DNA of 53,676 nt, taken from Treponema sp. Lineage in GTDB: Bacteria > Spirochaetota > Spirochaetia > Treponematales > Treponemataceae. The stretch lies in the NCBI GenBank assembly GCA_017534445.1, contig JAFXWC010000020.1:1-53676 (forward strand). Reading direction: 5' to 3'. The translations under genes were made by a program, and so were the position numbers. Shown here in pieces: positions 26,301 through 34,728 of the stretch; position 1 is the stretch's first letter; the number at the start of each line of letters is the position of its first letter. The notes below the pieces were generated by a model. The model made no database searches. It saw nothing but the letters and a program-made list of their open reading frames with translations, and was not told the origin of the DNA.

Positions 26301-26637
26301 CTCCGGCATTACCGCCAGTCTGTTCCATAACAACGTCACCCTGGGCATGAAGAATGTTGGTTTCGCGGTTGTAGCTTACTTTGGATGCAGTTATCTTTGT
26401 TTTTACGTTACCCTGGGCAACTTCAAGTGCAACCGCACCGGTAAGCACAATCTGCTCTTCTTTGGTAACAGGATCCTTTACGTACTCGGTCTTGTTTGCG
26501 TTTATAATAGTTATAACGGAAGGCTGGGAAGAATTGTCGTCTGCTGCCCACAAGTTGCCACCCAATGCAAAGAAAGCCAGCAGCATGCACTTAAGGATGA
26601 GGAAAACAAATTTTCTTTGCAGGGGTCTAAAGCTCAT
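23335..26637 (-). CDS. lptD: LptD/OstA-like outer-membrane protein
   Basis: The 1100-residue protein has a signal peptide (ending about residue 32, NLWAAD). An OstA/LptA-like beta domain follows (VLTGAVALEVAQGNVKTKITASKVSYNRETNILHA in pieces, residues about 60-130). The rest is a long beta-barrel-like region with many alternating aromatic strands and acidic loops (EDDDEDSVSVST, EKEEDK). GGEFAFFNALLFVGEIPVLYLPAFYYP is the LptD signature region near residue 200. T. pallidum has a similar protein (TP0515) although it lacks LPS, so the lipid moved is uncertain. It follows uvrA by 3 bases without an obvious ribosome binding site, which suggests coupled translation. Confidence 0.85.
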   Translation of the reverse strand: MSFRPLQRKFVFLILKCMLLAFFALGGNLWAADDNSSQPSVITIINANKTEYVKDPVTKEEQIVLTGAVALEVAQGNVKTKITASKVSYNRETNILHAQGDVVMEQTGGNAGDQRITAKTVLFNTVTYEGIFDGGRVVQTQTDAINLPSGSTLVVSSSMFGKDSESTIVFKNASLTFCDDEDPHWKIRATKIWLLPGGEFAFFNALLFVGEIPVLYLPAFYYPKDEIIFNPTFGYDTRRGYYFQTTTYLYGRKPLEQYSAKSSDDEEEDDDDLGKGLYNFMKPTKLKEQRREGIVLHNLDEDYTGDTSNYVKLMFDYYSTLGTMAGFDAVFKPKKYLNNFKANLNLGFSNTVFLDSSGEVYVPFSSTGEKHKDKANLLGVETPFRYNGNLEVSASSPFNLNISMPIYSDPYFTDDFGDRAEFMDWITFLTRGAKDEKDEEEEDDDEDSVSVSTFTWNASASYNFNIPDALRPFLDTLSITDVSSSVIFNSKTNTAIASESTDDWHLYTPERMFFYPSQVTPLKFSANVAGSIIKYPMDEKSSKPVSFPYSLSVPEEFDDEHKEDKKDENGEVEEENASVETEKEEDKLLGEKDLPLLSVRSDITPRKISEFEYELKYSVTPQFTSQFAYDSTKYSQPDDFKWNERQSSYYQVTSPVVLSSGLSFRDSMFDMKNVLTYTPFYQTHPSLDGYSDADAAIVRKTDYQARKKDLNVENDVSLKPLIYNDVLKKSSIDWNTSIRLVRTEFIGDEENPEWDYLTAKLSDEESVTEHTLSATLYAEEGKDFSQKFTLSTTLPPQKDKYEGDIKFTFPYSELSFSSGVEQIEETESDTLVEKWRKLPFKQSAALKFLDGEFAITQSFNYNLEDHNKEAFKAAISYGGLQVAYTAAYTYGYDFDEDNGWSIRNEKEFIPETFSIAYTSGQKNFRYWKKRVTWAPSLNTSIVYDCIRPSNSYFKFIPAVTFKINNFVNLTFSSESRNSVIYRYIQDYTNTGMELPGETNVFKDLLNSFAFWGDGSMLDEGQSKRRSSGFKLKNLKVTLSHDLHDWDLISSFEVKPRLITSNDGTKSYNFEPYISLSIVWRPMNAMKTEIVDEYGELQLNP

Positions 26638-26640
26638 GGG

Positions 26641-29601
26641 TTATTCTTTTACTTCTCCCCTAGCCTTTTCGCGTTCAAGCATTTCTGCAACATAGCGTCC
26701 GGTCCAGCTCTTCTTGTTAAGGGAAACCTCTTCCGGAGTACCGGTTGCAACAACCCTTCCACCACCGTCACCACCTTCCGGGCCAAGGTCTATTATGTAG
26801 TCCGCCTGGCAGATAACATCCATGTTGTGTTCAATCATTACAACGGTATTGCCCTTGTCCACAAGCTTTTGGATAACACCCATCAGCTGCTTTATGTCCA
26901 CAAAGTGAAGGCCTGTCGTAGGCTCGTCCAGTATGTAAAGCGTCTTTCCAGTAGAAGGCCGGGCAAGTTCACTTGCAAGCTTTACGCGCTGTGCCTCTCC
27001 GCCGCTCAAAGTAAGCGCACTCTGCCCAAGCTGTATGTAGCCAAGACCAACGTCCTTTAGCGTCTGAAGCTTTCTTGCAATGTGAGGAATGCTGTCAAAG
27101 AAAGAAGCAGCCTCTTCAATCGTCATGTCAAGGACATCGCTTATAGACTTGCCCTTATACAGAACCTCAAGCGTTTCCCTGTTGAACCTTTTTCCGCGGC
27201 ACACGTCGCACTGGATAAAAACGTCCGGCAAGAAATTCATCTCGATTGTAATTGTACCCGCACCCTGGCAGTTTTCGCAGCGTCCGCCTTTTACGTTAAA
27301 GCTGAACCTTCCGTTCTTGTAGCCGCGTGCCTTTGCATCTGGAAGGCTTGCATACAGCTCGCGGATTTTGTCAAAGACACCAATGTATGTTACCGGGTTG
27401 CTTCTTGGAGTGCGTCCAATCGGCGACTGGTCAATGCTTATGACCTTGTCTATGTTTTCAAGACCGCTAATTTTTTTGTAGGCACCGGCAGGATAGTCGG
27501 TCTTCATAATCTTGTTGCTTGCGGCAGGGAAGAAGACGTCGTTGAGCAGGGTTGACTTTCCGCTGCCGGAAACACCCGTAATGCATGTGAATGCCCCAAG
27601 AGGAATCTTTACGCTTATGTCCTTTAGGTTGTGCTCGCTAACACCCTCTATGCTTACAAAAGAACCGTTGCCCTTCCTGCGCTCCTGGGGAATCTTCATC
27701 CTAATAAGGCCTGCCAGGTAACGCCCTGTAATACTGTCCTTGCATGACGCAACAAATTCCGGGGAGCCGCTTGCCATAATCTTTCCGCCGTGAACACCAG
27801 CCCCGGGTCCTATGTCTATTAGCCAGTCAGCGGTACGGAGGGTCTGCTCATCATGTTCAACTACAATAACAGTGTTCCCTATGTCGCGCAAATAGGTAAG
27901 GCTGTCTATGAGGCGCTGGTTGTCCCTCTGGTGAAGACCAATGCTAGGTTCATCCAGTACGTACATTACTCCGGTAAGCGCACTTCCAATCTGGGTGGAA
28001 AGCCTGATTCTCTGGGCCTCGCCACCGCTAAGGGTTGCCGCGCTGCGTTCAAGGGTAAGGTAGTCAAGACCAACGTTCTTTAGAAAGCTAAGTCGGTTTC
28101 GTATTTCCTTTAGAACCTGGGATGCAATCTTTGTCTCCGTCTCGCTCAAATCAAGTTCATCAAAAAATTTAATCGTCTGCAAAACGGAAAGCTCCGTAAG
28201 CTGCCAGATGTTCTTTCCGCCAATGGTAACGCAAAGAGCCTCAGGCCTAAGCCTTTTTCCGTGGCAGGAAGCACACTCGTGGCGGGACATGTATTTTTCT
28301 TCCATGTTCACCCGCTGGGAATCGCCCCAAGCCTCGTTGTAGCGCCGCTTCATGTCGTTAAGCACTCCGGGCCATGGCCTCCTGTATTCGCTGTAGCCTT
28401 CACCGCTCTGCTTCTTGTAGACCCAGTTAAGGACAATGTTTTCGTCGCCGTTCCACAGGTAGTCAAACTGCTTTTTGGTAAGCTTGTTCAGAGGAGTGTC
28501 AAGTGAAAAGCCGGCCTCCTTTGCAACAGCGGTAAACATAGTCTTGTTCCATTCGCTTTCGGGATTGTAAAAATCAATGCCGCGCTCGTTAAAAGAAAGT
28601 GACGGATCCGGAATAATCTTGTCCTTGTCCCACTCCATCTTTTCGCCAAGACCCGTGCATTCAGGACAGGCACCAAAGGGATTGTTAAAAGAAAAAAGGC
28701 GGGGCTGAAGCTCCGGGATAGAAATTCCGCAGTCAGGGCAGGCATTCTTCTGGCTAAAGAAAACTTCCTGCTCAATGTAGGCTGCGTTGCGGTCGTATGG
28801 AGTTCCCTTTGCGTCAAGGGCAGCGGTAACGGAAGCATAAGCTTCATCATCCTTGTTCACTCTTCGTAGCACAATGATTACACCGTTGGAACTTTTTAGC
28901 GCAGTCTCAACAGAATCAGCAAGCCTCTGCCTAATGCCTTCTTTTAAAACTATGCGGTCAACAACAATTTCTATGGTGTGCTTCTTCTGCTTGTCCAGCT
29001 TGATTGAATCCTCAAGCTCCACCATAAGGCCGTCTATGCGTGCGCGTACAAAACCGCTCTTCTTGGCGTCGTCTATTATCTTTACGTGCTCACCCTTTTT
29101 GCCACGAATAACAGGCGAAAGAAGTGTAAGCTTTGTCCCTTCATCCCAGGAAAGAATGGTGTCTATAATCTGGTCAACCGACTGCTCCTTGATTTCCCTG
29201 CCGCACTTGGGACAATGAGCCCTTCCAATGCGAGCAAAAAGCAGGCGGTAGTAGTCGTAAATCTCCGTAACGGTTCCAACCGTTGAGCGGGGGTTCTTGT
29301 GAGTAGTCTTCTGTTCAATAGAAATAGCAGGAGAAAGACCGGAAATAAGATCCACATCCGGCTTGTCCATGCGGCCCAAAAACTGCCTTGCATAAGAGGA
29401 AAGGCTTTCCATGTAGCGCCTCTGCCCTTCAGCAAAAAGCGTGTCAAAAGCAAGGGAAGATTTTCCGCTGCCCGAAAGCCCGCTTATAACAACAAGCTTA
29501 TTGCGGGGAAACTCCACGCTTACGTTCTTAAGGTTGTGCTCCCTGGCACCCTGAACCACAATTTTTTCCCCTTCAACAACGGGGCTTATGGCATTTTCCA
29601 T
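26641..29601 (-). CDS. uvrA: Excinuclease ABC subunit A
   Basis: UvrA is the damage-recognition ATPase of nucleotide excision repair. Two ABC units are visible: Walker [10 protein letters not shown] (N-terminal) and [10 protein letters not shown] (middle), with signatures [11 protein letters not shown] and [11 protein letters not shown]. Zinc sites are CPDCG...CPEC near residue 280 and CENC...CDVC near residue 725. From ATG 29601 the protein has 986 residues, slightly longer than E. coli UvrA. A GTG at 29625 sits exactly where the RNA should start and would add 8 residues; the longer frame to 29712 lies upstream of the promoter. Confidence 0.96.
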   Translation of the reverse strand: MENAISPVVEGEKIVVQGAREHNLKNVSVEFPRNKLVVISGLSGSGKSSLAFDTLFAEGQRRYMESLSSYARQFLGRMDKPDVDLISGLSPAISIEQKTTHKNPRSTVGTVTEIYDYYRLLFARIGRAHCPKCGREIKEQSVDQIIDTILSWDEGTKLTLLSPVIRGKKGEHVKIIDDAKKSGFVRARIDGLMVELEDSIKLDKQKKHTIEIVVDRIVLKEGIRQRLADSVETALKSSNGVIIVLRRVNKDDEAYASVTAALDAKGTPYDRNAAYIEQEVFFSQKNACPDCGISIPELQPRLFSFNNPFGACPECTGLGEKMEWDKDKIIPDPSLSFNERGIDFYNPESEWNKTMFTAVAKEAGFSLDTPLNKLTKKQFDYLWNGDENIVLNWVYKKQSGEGYSEYRRPWPGVLNDMKRRYNEAWGDSQRVNMEEKYMSRHECASCHGKRLRPEALCVTIGGKNIWQLTELSVLQTIKFFDELDLSETETKIASQVLKEIRNRLSFLKNVGLDYLTLERSAATLSGGEAQRIRLSTQIGSALTGVMYVLDEPSIGLHQRDNQRLIDSLTYLRDIGNTVIVVEHDEQTLRTADWLIDIGPGAGVHGGKIMASGSPEFVASCKDSITGRYLAGLIRMKIPQERRKGNGSFVSIEGVSEHNLKDISVKIPLGAFTCITGVSGSGKSTLLNDVFFPAASNKIMKTDYPAGAYKKISGLENIDKVISIDQSPIGRTPRSNPVTYIGVFDKIRELYASLPDAKARGYKNGRFSFNVKGGRCENCQGAGTITIEMNFLPDVFIQCDVCRGKRFNRETLEVLYKGKSISDVLDMTIEEAASFFDSIPHIARKLQTLKDVGLGYIQLGQSALTLSGGEAQRVKLASELARPSTGKTLYILDEPTTGLHFVDIKQLMGVIQKLVDKGNTVVMIEHNMDVICQADYIIDLGPEGGDGGGRVVATGTPEEVSLNKKSWTGRYVAEMLEREKARGEVKE

Positions 29602-29631
29602 GCTATCTTTGCTAATCTTTTTCACGCCAAT

Positions 29632-29660
29632 ATAATAGTAAAAATTGTATAAAAATTCAA
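29632..29660 (-). promoter_or_regulatory. Promoter of uvrA-lptD
   Basis: TTGAAT (29660-29655), 17 bases, TATTAT (29637-29632). No LexA-type operator was recognised. Confidence 0.7.
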
Positions 29661-29755
29661 TTGCGGCGTTTTTTGAATCATCAATTTTACCCCTTAAACA
29701 TTCGTACCACAACTTTTGGCTTTTGTCTTTAAGTTTTTAGTTTAAACTTTTACAC

Positions 29756-29784
29756 TTGTAAACGAAAGCACAATCCATTATAAT
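29756..29784 (+). promoter_or_regulatory. Promoter of argJ
   Basis: TTGTAA (29756-29761), 17 bases, TATAAT (29779-29784). The predicted RNA start near 29791 excludes the upstream ATG and supports ATG 29818. Confidence 0.8.
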
Positions 29785-29817
29785 CATGCAATGAATCGCC
29801 CAGTCGGAGGTATAAAC

Positions 29818-31119
29818 ATGAAATTCATCGATGGCGGAGTTACCGCACCAATAGGGTTCACGGCAAACGGAATCCACTCAGGCTTAAAGGAAAGCCGCAA
29901 GACAAACGACACGGCACTTATCTTTAGCGACACAATGTGCACTGCCGCAGGAATCTTTACACAGAACCGCTCACAGGCAGAATGCGTAAAATACACAAGA
30001 AAGGTTGTGGCAACAGGAAAGGCCCAGGCCGCTGTATGCAACGTATGCTATGCAAACGCATGCACCGGTGAAGTAGGCTACCAGAACGCTGTCCGCATGG
30101 CAACATCAGTTTCCCAGGAAATTGCAAAGACAGGAGTCAGCATTCCAAAAGAAAACATCATCGTATGCTCAACAGGAATCATAGGCCAGCACGTGCCTGT
30201 AGAAAAAATAGAAGCCAGCATGCCAACTTTGGTAAAGGGCCTTTCCAAAGAAGGTCACAAGGAAGCCCGCACAGCAATCATGACTACTGACACCCACTTT
30301 AAGGAATGTGCCGTAGAAACAGAAGTTGGCGGAAAGACAGTACGCATAGGCTGCATGTGCAAGGGAAGCGGAATGATTCACATCAACATGGGAACAATGC
30401 TTTCCTTCGTAACAACCGACTGTGCAATCAGCGCGGAAATGCTGCACAAGGCACTCCTTCTTTCTGCAGAAAAAACCTACAACTGCGTAAGCGTAGACGG
30501 CGACACTTCAACAAATGACACCCTCACCGCTATGGCAAGCGGAAAGGCCGGCAACAAAGAAATAACAGGCGAAGGTGCAGACTTTGACGCATTCATGGAA
30601 GCACTCAATGCGCTCAACACTGTAATGGCAATGAAAATTGCAGCAGACGGTGAAGGAGCAACCCACCTTGTTGAATGTACCGTAAACGGAGCCAAGGACG
30701 AAAAAACTGCCCGCGGACTTGCAAAAGCCGTAATCTCTTCAAGCCTTGTAAAAGCCGCAATCTACGGACGCGATGCAAACTGCGGACGCATACTCTGCGC
30801 ACTTGGCTACTCTGGCTACGACTTTGAGCCTTCAAAATGCTCGGTCTTCTTCTCCGGCAAAAAAGACTCAGACCGCTACGCCGATGCCCTCAAAGACGGA
30901 ATCACAGAGGTTGCATCAAAAGACCCGGCTGAACGCATAGAAGTTGTCCACAATGGCGTAGGCCTTAGCTTTGACGAAGAAAAAGCCACCGCCATCCTTT
31001 CTTCACAGGCAGTAGAAATCGAAGTAAACCTTGAAGACTCTGGATCCGCCACCGGACGCGCATGGGGCTGCGACCTAACTTACGACTACGTAAAAATAAA
31101 CGGCGACTACAGAAGCTAA
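29818..31119 (+). CDS. argJ: Glutamate N-acetyltransferase / amino-acid acetyltransferase
   Basis: ArgJ transfers acetyl from N-acetylornithine to glutamate, recycling the acetyl group in arginine synthesis, and is made as a precursor that cleaves itself. The cleavage region is KGSGMI...NMGTMLSF; the nucleophile Thr is kept, but the usual ATML is GTML and the Pro before N is missing. TTDTHFKE and the C-terminal GRDANCGRI and RAWGCDLTYDYVKINGDYR are also present. CGGAGGT precedes ATG 29818 (433 residues). The segment that is usually NSGNANACTG reads CNVCYANACTG. No other arg gene is near. Confidence 0.93.
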   Translation: MKFIDGGVTAPIGFTANGIHSGLKESRKTNDTALIFSDTMCTAAGIFTQNRSQAECVKYTRKVVATGKAQAAVCNVCYANACTGEVGYQNAVRMATSVSQEIAKTGVSIPKENIIVCSTGIIGQHVPVEKIEASMPTLVKGLSKEGHKEARTAIMTTDTHFKECAVETEVGGKTVRIGCMCKGSGMIHINMGTMLSFVTTDCAISAEMLHKALLLSAEKTYNCVSVDGDTSTNDTLTAMASGKAGNKEITGEGADFDAFMEALNALNTVMAMKIAADGEGATHLVECTVNGAKDEKTARGLAKAVISSSLVKAAIYGRDANCGRILCALGYSGYDFEPSKCSVFFSGKKDSDRYADALKDGITEVASKDPAERIEVVHNGVGLSFDEEKATAILSSQAVEIEVNLEDSGSATGRAWGCDLTYDYVKINGDYRS

Positions 31120-31259
31120 CAATAATTTTAATACAGGGGGGGAAAGCCTTCCCCCTGGCCTCAGCCCAAGGTCTTCGGCACACCCCCTTCTGCGGGCTCA
31201 ATCGCCGCCCGCAACGCCCGCTAACCACAGTGTCAACGGACTAGCCCCAGCACCCAACC

Positions 31260-31284
31260 GTCATGCTGAACTTGATTCAGCATC
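31260..31284 (+). repeat. CTTGA-loop hairpin, copy 1
   Basis: Frame GTCAT, stem GCTGAA, loop CTTGA, stem TTCAGC, ATC. Same frame as copies at 31330, 33960 and 34001 but with a different stem. Confidence 0.75.
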
Positions 31285-31329
31285 TATACCTGTTAGCAAA
31301 GAAGTGCCATTACCCTTTTACGCAAACCT

Positions 31330-31356
31330 GTCACTCCCGTGCTTGACATGGGAATC
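31330..31356 (+). repeat. CTTGA-loop hairpin, copy 2
   Basis: Frame GTCAC, stem TCCCGTG, loop CTTGA, stem CATGGGA, ATC, with one G-T pair. Its loop and stem supply TTGACA, used as -35 of a promoter for the LRR gene. Confidence 0.75.
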
Positions 31357-31371
31357 TTTTTCCCATACTAA
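31343..31371 (+). promoter_or_regulatory. Candidate promoter of the LRR gene
   Basis: TTGACA (31343-31348), 17 bases, TACTAA (31366-31371). The -35 box lies inside CTTGA hairpin copy 2. A second possibility, TTGACA (31449-31454), 16 bases, TATACC (31471-31476), is embedded in the tandem dyads. Confidence 0.5.
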
Positions 31372-31425
31372 AATAAGAAAACATGCCCAAAAAAAAGGAA
31401 AAACATTTTTTACCCGCTCCGCGAG

Positions 31426-31500
31426 ACTGCAATGGTATACCATTGCAGTTGACATGGGCAACTGCAATGGTATACCATTGCAGTTGACATGGGCAACTGC
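31426..31500 (+). repeat. Tandem 35-base unit with a perfect 24-base dyad
   Basis: Perfect dyads at 31426-31449 and 31461-31484 have arms ACTGCAATGGTA / TACCATTGCAGT. They are separated by TGACATGGGCA, which recurs at 31485-31495, and a third unit starts at 31496 (ACTGCAA). The period is exactly 35 bases. Confidence 0.9.
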
Positions 31501-31538
31501 AATTCGATTTTTCTTCGCTACGCTCGAAAAATCGAATT
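31501..31538 (+). repeat. Perfect 13-base-stem hairpin before the LRR ribosome binding site
   Basis: AATTCGATTTTTC (31501-31513) pairs with GAAAAATCGAATT (31526-31538) around a 12-base loop. AAGGAG and ATG 31569 follow within 31 bases. Confidence 0.85.
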
Positions 31539-31568
31539 AAAAAACACCCCTTTCAAGGAGACCAACAA

Positions 31569-33890
31569 ATGAAACTAAAAAAGCTGTTTCTATCGGCACT
31601 TGTACTTGTAACCCTACATGTTTCCGCAGACGAATATCCGTCATACCTAAAAATGAGGGGCGATATGATAGATGGCTGTGATGAAAATACAGTTCCCAAA
31701 AATCTGGTCATTCCAGACGGCGTAAAGGGAATTCTTGACCTAAATTGCAGGTCGCTTAACAGCATAACCATACCGGGCAGCGTAACGGAAATCGGATTTA
31801 CTGTATTAAGAGACTTACCTTATTCTGTCAACATAATAAACTTCGGGGGCACAAAAGCCCAGTGGTTTGACCTCACAGGTGGATGGCTCATTGAGAAAAA
31901 AGTACACTGCTCCGATGGGGATTTTGAGTTCAATGGAAACCTTGTCATTCCAGAAGGTACAACAAAAATAATTGGTGGGTTTCAAGATGGCTGCGACATT
32001 ACCAGTATAACCATACCGAGTAGTGTAAAAGAAATCATCGGGGAAAAAGCATTTCATTACTGGTCCCACTGGGACGGAGAAAATCCCATCCGTTGTGATA
32101 TAACCTTCAGGGGCACTAAAGCTCAGTGGATTTTTGAGCTTGGTGGCTTGAACCAAGTTGGGGACAATGTTACCGTGCACTGTTCAGACGGAGATGCCAA
32201 GTCAATAGACAAAAATGCAAAAAAAGCCGTCATTCCATCAGGCATAACAAAAATCGGTGGCGGCGCATTCAAAGGCTGGAAATCGCTTGAGAGCGTAACA
32301 ATACCGGACAGCGTAACAATAATCGGCGACTGGGCATTCACAGGCTGCACTTCGCTAAAGAGCATAACCATACCGGACAGCGTAACAATAATCGGCGACT
32401 GGGCATTCTCTGGCTGTACTTCGCTTAAAAACATAACATTCAGGGGTACTAAAGCACAGTGGACATTTGGACTTGCAGGCTTTAATGCAGTCAGAAACAA
32501 TGTTACCGTACACTGTTCAGACGGAAATGCCGAACGAATAAACGAAAACGCAAGAAAAATCACCATTCCCGCAGACGTAACAAAAATCAGTCGCGAGGCA
32601 TTCTCTGGCTGTACTTCGCTAAAAGACATAACCTTTGGAGGCAGCAAAGCCCAGTGGACCTTTGAACTTGCAGGCTTTAATGCAGTTTGGAACGATATTA
32701 CAGTACACTGCTCAGACGGAGATGCAGAGCCAATAAACAAAAGTTCAAGAAAAATCGTCATTCCATCAGGCGTAACGGCAATCGGTGACTACGCATTCAA
32801 TTACTACGACTCACTTGAAAGCGTAACCATACCAGACAGTGTAAGGGTAATTGGTAACGACGTATTCGAAGACTGCTATTCGCTTAAAAACATAAACTTT
32901 GGGGGTACTAAAGCTCAGTGGACATTTGGACTTGCAGGCTTTAATGCAGTTAAATACAAGATTATCGTGCACTGCTCAGATGGAGATGTAGAGCCAATAA
33001 ACAAAAGTTCAAGAAAAATAGATATTCCTTCCGACGTAACAAAAATCGGTAGCTATGCATTCAAAGGTTTTTCTTCACTTACGAGCGTAACCATCCCCGA
33101 CAGCGTAACAGAAATCGGCAACTGGGCATTCCAAGACTGCAATTCTCTAAAGACAATAACCTTCACAGGTTCCAGGGAAAAGTTGGAAGAGATAAAAATT
33201 GGAAAAGGCAACGAGAACTTTCTTAGGGCTAATCTTTCATGCGCATACGAGACGGAAGCAGAGCGTCTTGCAGAAGTGGAACGCAATGAAAGGCTTATGT
33301 CTACAATCATTGGAAAGATTTCCAAGGGCGAAAAGAACATTAAGCTAAAGGGCTCCTACTCCGACGAAGACTTAAAATCGCTCAACGATGCAATCGCAAA
33401 GGCAAACCAAAAAATAGACCTTGACCTTTCAAACGCACAAAAAATGCCAAGCCTTGAATGGCTAACAAACTTCTATAATATAGAAAAGGTGCGCTTGCCA
33501 AAAGGACTTGGAAAGATTACGGTTAACCTAGAAGAAGCAAAGAAGATTGTCCCCCACCCGGAAAGCAAGAATATCTTTGCAAAGGACGGCCTCCTCTACA
33601 CAAATATGGGCAAGACAGTTTACGCAGTCGTAGAAGACTCAAAAAGCTACACCATCCCCGAAGGCACAAAAGAAATAAAAGCCTCCGTATTCAAGGATTC
33701 CGGCCTGGAAAGCATTAGCCTTCCAAAGAGCCTTGCAAACATCTGGGAATATGCATTCGAAGGCTGCACAAACCTAAAAACCGTAAACTACGCAGGAAGC
33801 AAAAAAGCCTGGAAAAACATCTACATCAACGACGACGGCAAAGGCAACAAACTCCTCCACAAAGCCAAATTCGTCTACGGAGAAAAGTAG
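31569..33890 (+). CDS. BspA/TpLRR-type leucine-rich-repeat exported protein
   Basis: A signal peptide (residues 1 to about 20, ending HVSA) directs export. Repeats of about 23 residues of the type [23 protein letters not shown] define LRR_5 (BspA/TpLRR), concentrated at residues about 60-540 and again near 690-750. They alternate with a longer module, [18 protein letters not shown]...[12 protein letters not shown], present about five times. A Lys/Glu-rich helical stretch interrupts the repeats at about 550-640. Such proteins mediate adhesion or are immunogenic in oral treponemes and Tannerella; no cell anchor is evident here. AAGGAG precedes ATG 31569. Nearly identical 39-base DNA blocks at 32301 and 32370 indicate recent duplication. 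Confidence 0.9.
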   Translation: [773 protein letters not shown]

Positions 33891-33902
33891 ATTAGCAAAC
33901 TA

Positions 33903-33948
33903 AGCAGGAATGTCATTCATGTTTTTACGCAGAACCGCCATTCCTGCT
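33903..33948. repeat. Inverted repeat after the LRR gene
   Basis: AGCAGGAATG (33903-33912) and CATTCCTGCT (33939-33948) are perfect 10-base arms around 26 bases. Confidence 0.6.
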
Positions 33949-33959
33949 TTACGCCACTT

Positions 33960-33992
33960 GTCATTCCCGGTCTTGAACCGGGAATCTTTTTT
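33960..33992 (+). terminator. CTTGA-loop hairpin copy 3, acting as terminator of the LRR gene
   Basis: ATTCCCGGT / ACCGGGAAT stem with loop CTTGA (33963-33985), then C and TTTTTT (33987-33992). It is a member of the CTTGA family and also a good Rho-independent terminator. Confidence 0.8.
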
Positions 33993-34000
33993 CCAAAGCA

Positions 34001-34099
34001 GATTATCGGGTCAAGCCCGATAATGACATGGGGTTCCCGATAATGACACACCACTTGCCGATAATGACACGCTTTTGGTAAGATAATGATATGCTTTTT
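34001..34099 (+). repeat. CTTGA hairpin copy 4 (inverted) and tandem partial copies
   Basis: 34001-34027 is the family element in reverse: GAT, TATCGGG, TCAAG, CCCGATA, ATGAC. Its right half, CCGATAATGACA, then recurs about every 20-21 bases (units from 34016, 34036, 34057 and a degenerate one from 34078). Confidence 0.75.
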
Positions 34100-34104
34100 G
34101 CCAC

Positions 34105-34133
34105 TTGCAAAAGATTTTAAAAAAATGTATAGT
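34105..34133 (+). promoter_or_regulatory. Promoter of the PUR-domain gene
   Basis: TTGCAA (34105-34110), 17 bases, TATAGT (34128-34133); leader about 75 bases. Confidence 0.75.
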
Positions 34134-34215
34134 CAAGCATAGGCTCAATTACTTTTGGTTCTTGCCTCTTGGCAAAGAAAGATACAATCACATTTACATT
34201 TTTAAGGAAGGAAAA

Positions 34216-34713
34216 ATGGGTATTCGTGGCGAACTTTTTACAACACAGGAAATTGTAAACAACAGGTCGTATTTTTTTAACGTAAAGGAAAACCGTAACG
34301 GCGACGTATTTTTGCAGATTGTTGAAAGCAAACTCCGCGACGGTGAAGATGACCGCCGTGCAATCGTAGTCTTTGCGGATGACATGCAGAAGTTCCTTAG
34401 CGGACTTGACGATTCCCTAAAATTCATAGAAAAAGACAACAAGGAACGCGCAAAAATCCGCAAGGAAAAGAAAGCCGCAAAAGAAGCAAAGGCAGCCGCA
34501 GAAAGAGTTGACGATGACGGAAACCCAGTAAAGGTAATCTACCGCCGCAAGGGAGAAAGCCGCCTTGTTGCAGAACGCCGCGCAGAACGTGAAGCAGCCC
34601 GCCAGGACGCACGCGCAATCCGTGCAGAACAGGAAGCCAACGGAATCAAGAGAAGCGGCCGCGTAATCCACGTAACAAGCAAGCGCGAAAGCGAAGACGA
34701 CGGCGAATACTAA
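34216..34713 (+). CDS. PUR-domain (DUF3276/BpuR-like) nucleic-acid-binding protein
   Basis: ATG 34216 follows AAGGAAGG; the frame extends to 34105 but that part overlaps the promoter. Residues 1 to about 75 form a PUR fold (GELFTTQEIVNNRSYFFNVKE, FLQIVESK, RAIVVFADDMQKFLSGLD), as in Borrelia BpuR and Bacteroidetes DUF3276 proteins, which bind single-stranded RNA and DNA. The C-terminal half (75-165) is rich in Lys, Arg, Ala and Glu, an extension likely to add nonspecific nucleic-acid binding. BpuR regulates gene expression in Borrelia; a similar role here is inference. The HAD gene follows by 15 bases. Confidence 0.88.
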   Translation: MGIRGELFTTQEIVNNRSYFFNVKENRNGDVFLQIVESKLRDGEDDRRAIVVFADDMQKFLSGLDDSLKFIEKDNKERAKIRKEKKAAKEAKAAAERVDDDGNPVKVIYRRKGESRLVAERRAEREAARQDARAIRAEQEANGIKRSGRVIHVTSKRESEDDGEY

Positions 34714-34728
34714 TAGCTAAAAAAATTA

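Larger units (their letters stand above)
31120..31425. other. Gene-free stretch with hairpins upstream of the LRR gene
   Basis: It contains a GGGGGAA / TTCCCCC hairpin after argJ (31136-31155, no T run), a GC-rich block, and two CTTGA-loop hairpins described separately. No reading frame with a start signal was seen. Confidence 0.6.

Noticed and set aside
31136..31155. Terminator after argJ
   Set aside because: A strong GGGGGAA / TTCCCCC stem but no T run on either strand; not called as a terminator.
31426..31500. CRISPR-like array
   Set aside because: Only two full units, identical spacers of 11 bases and no cas genes; these are tandem dyads.
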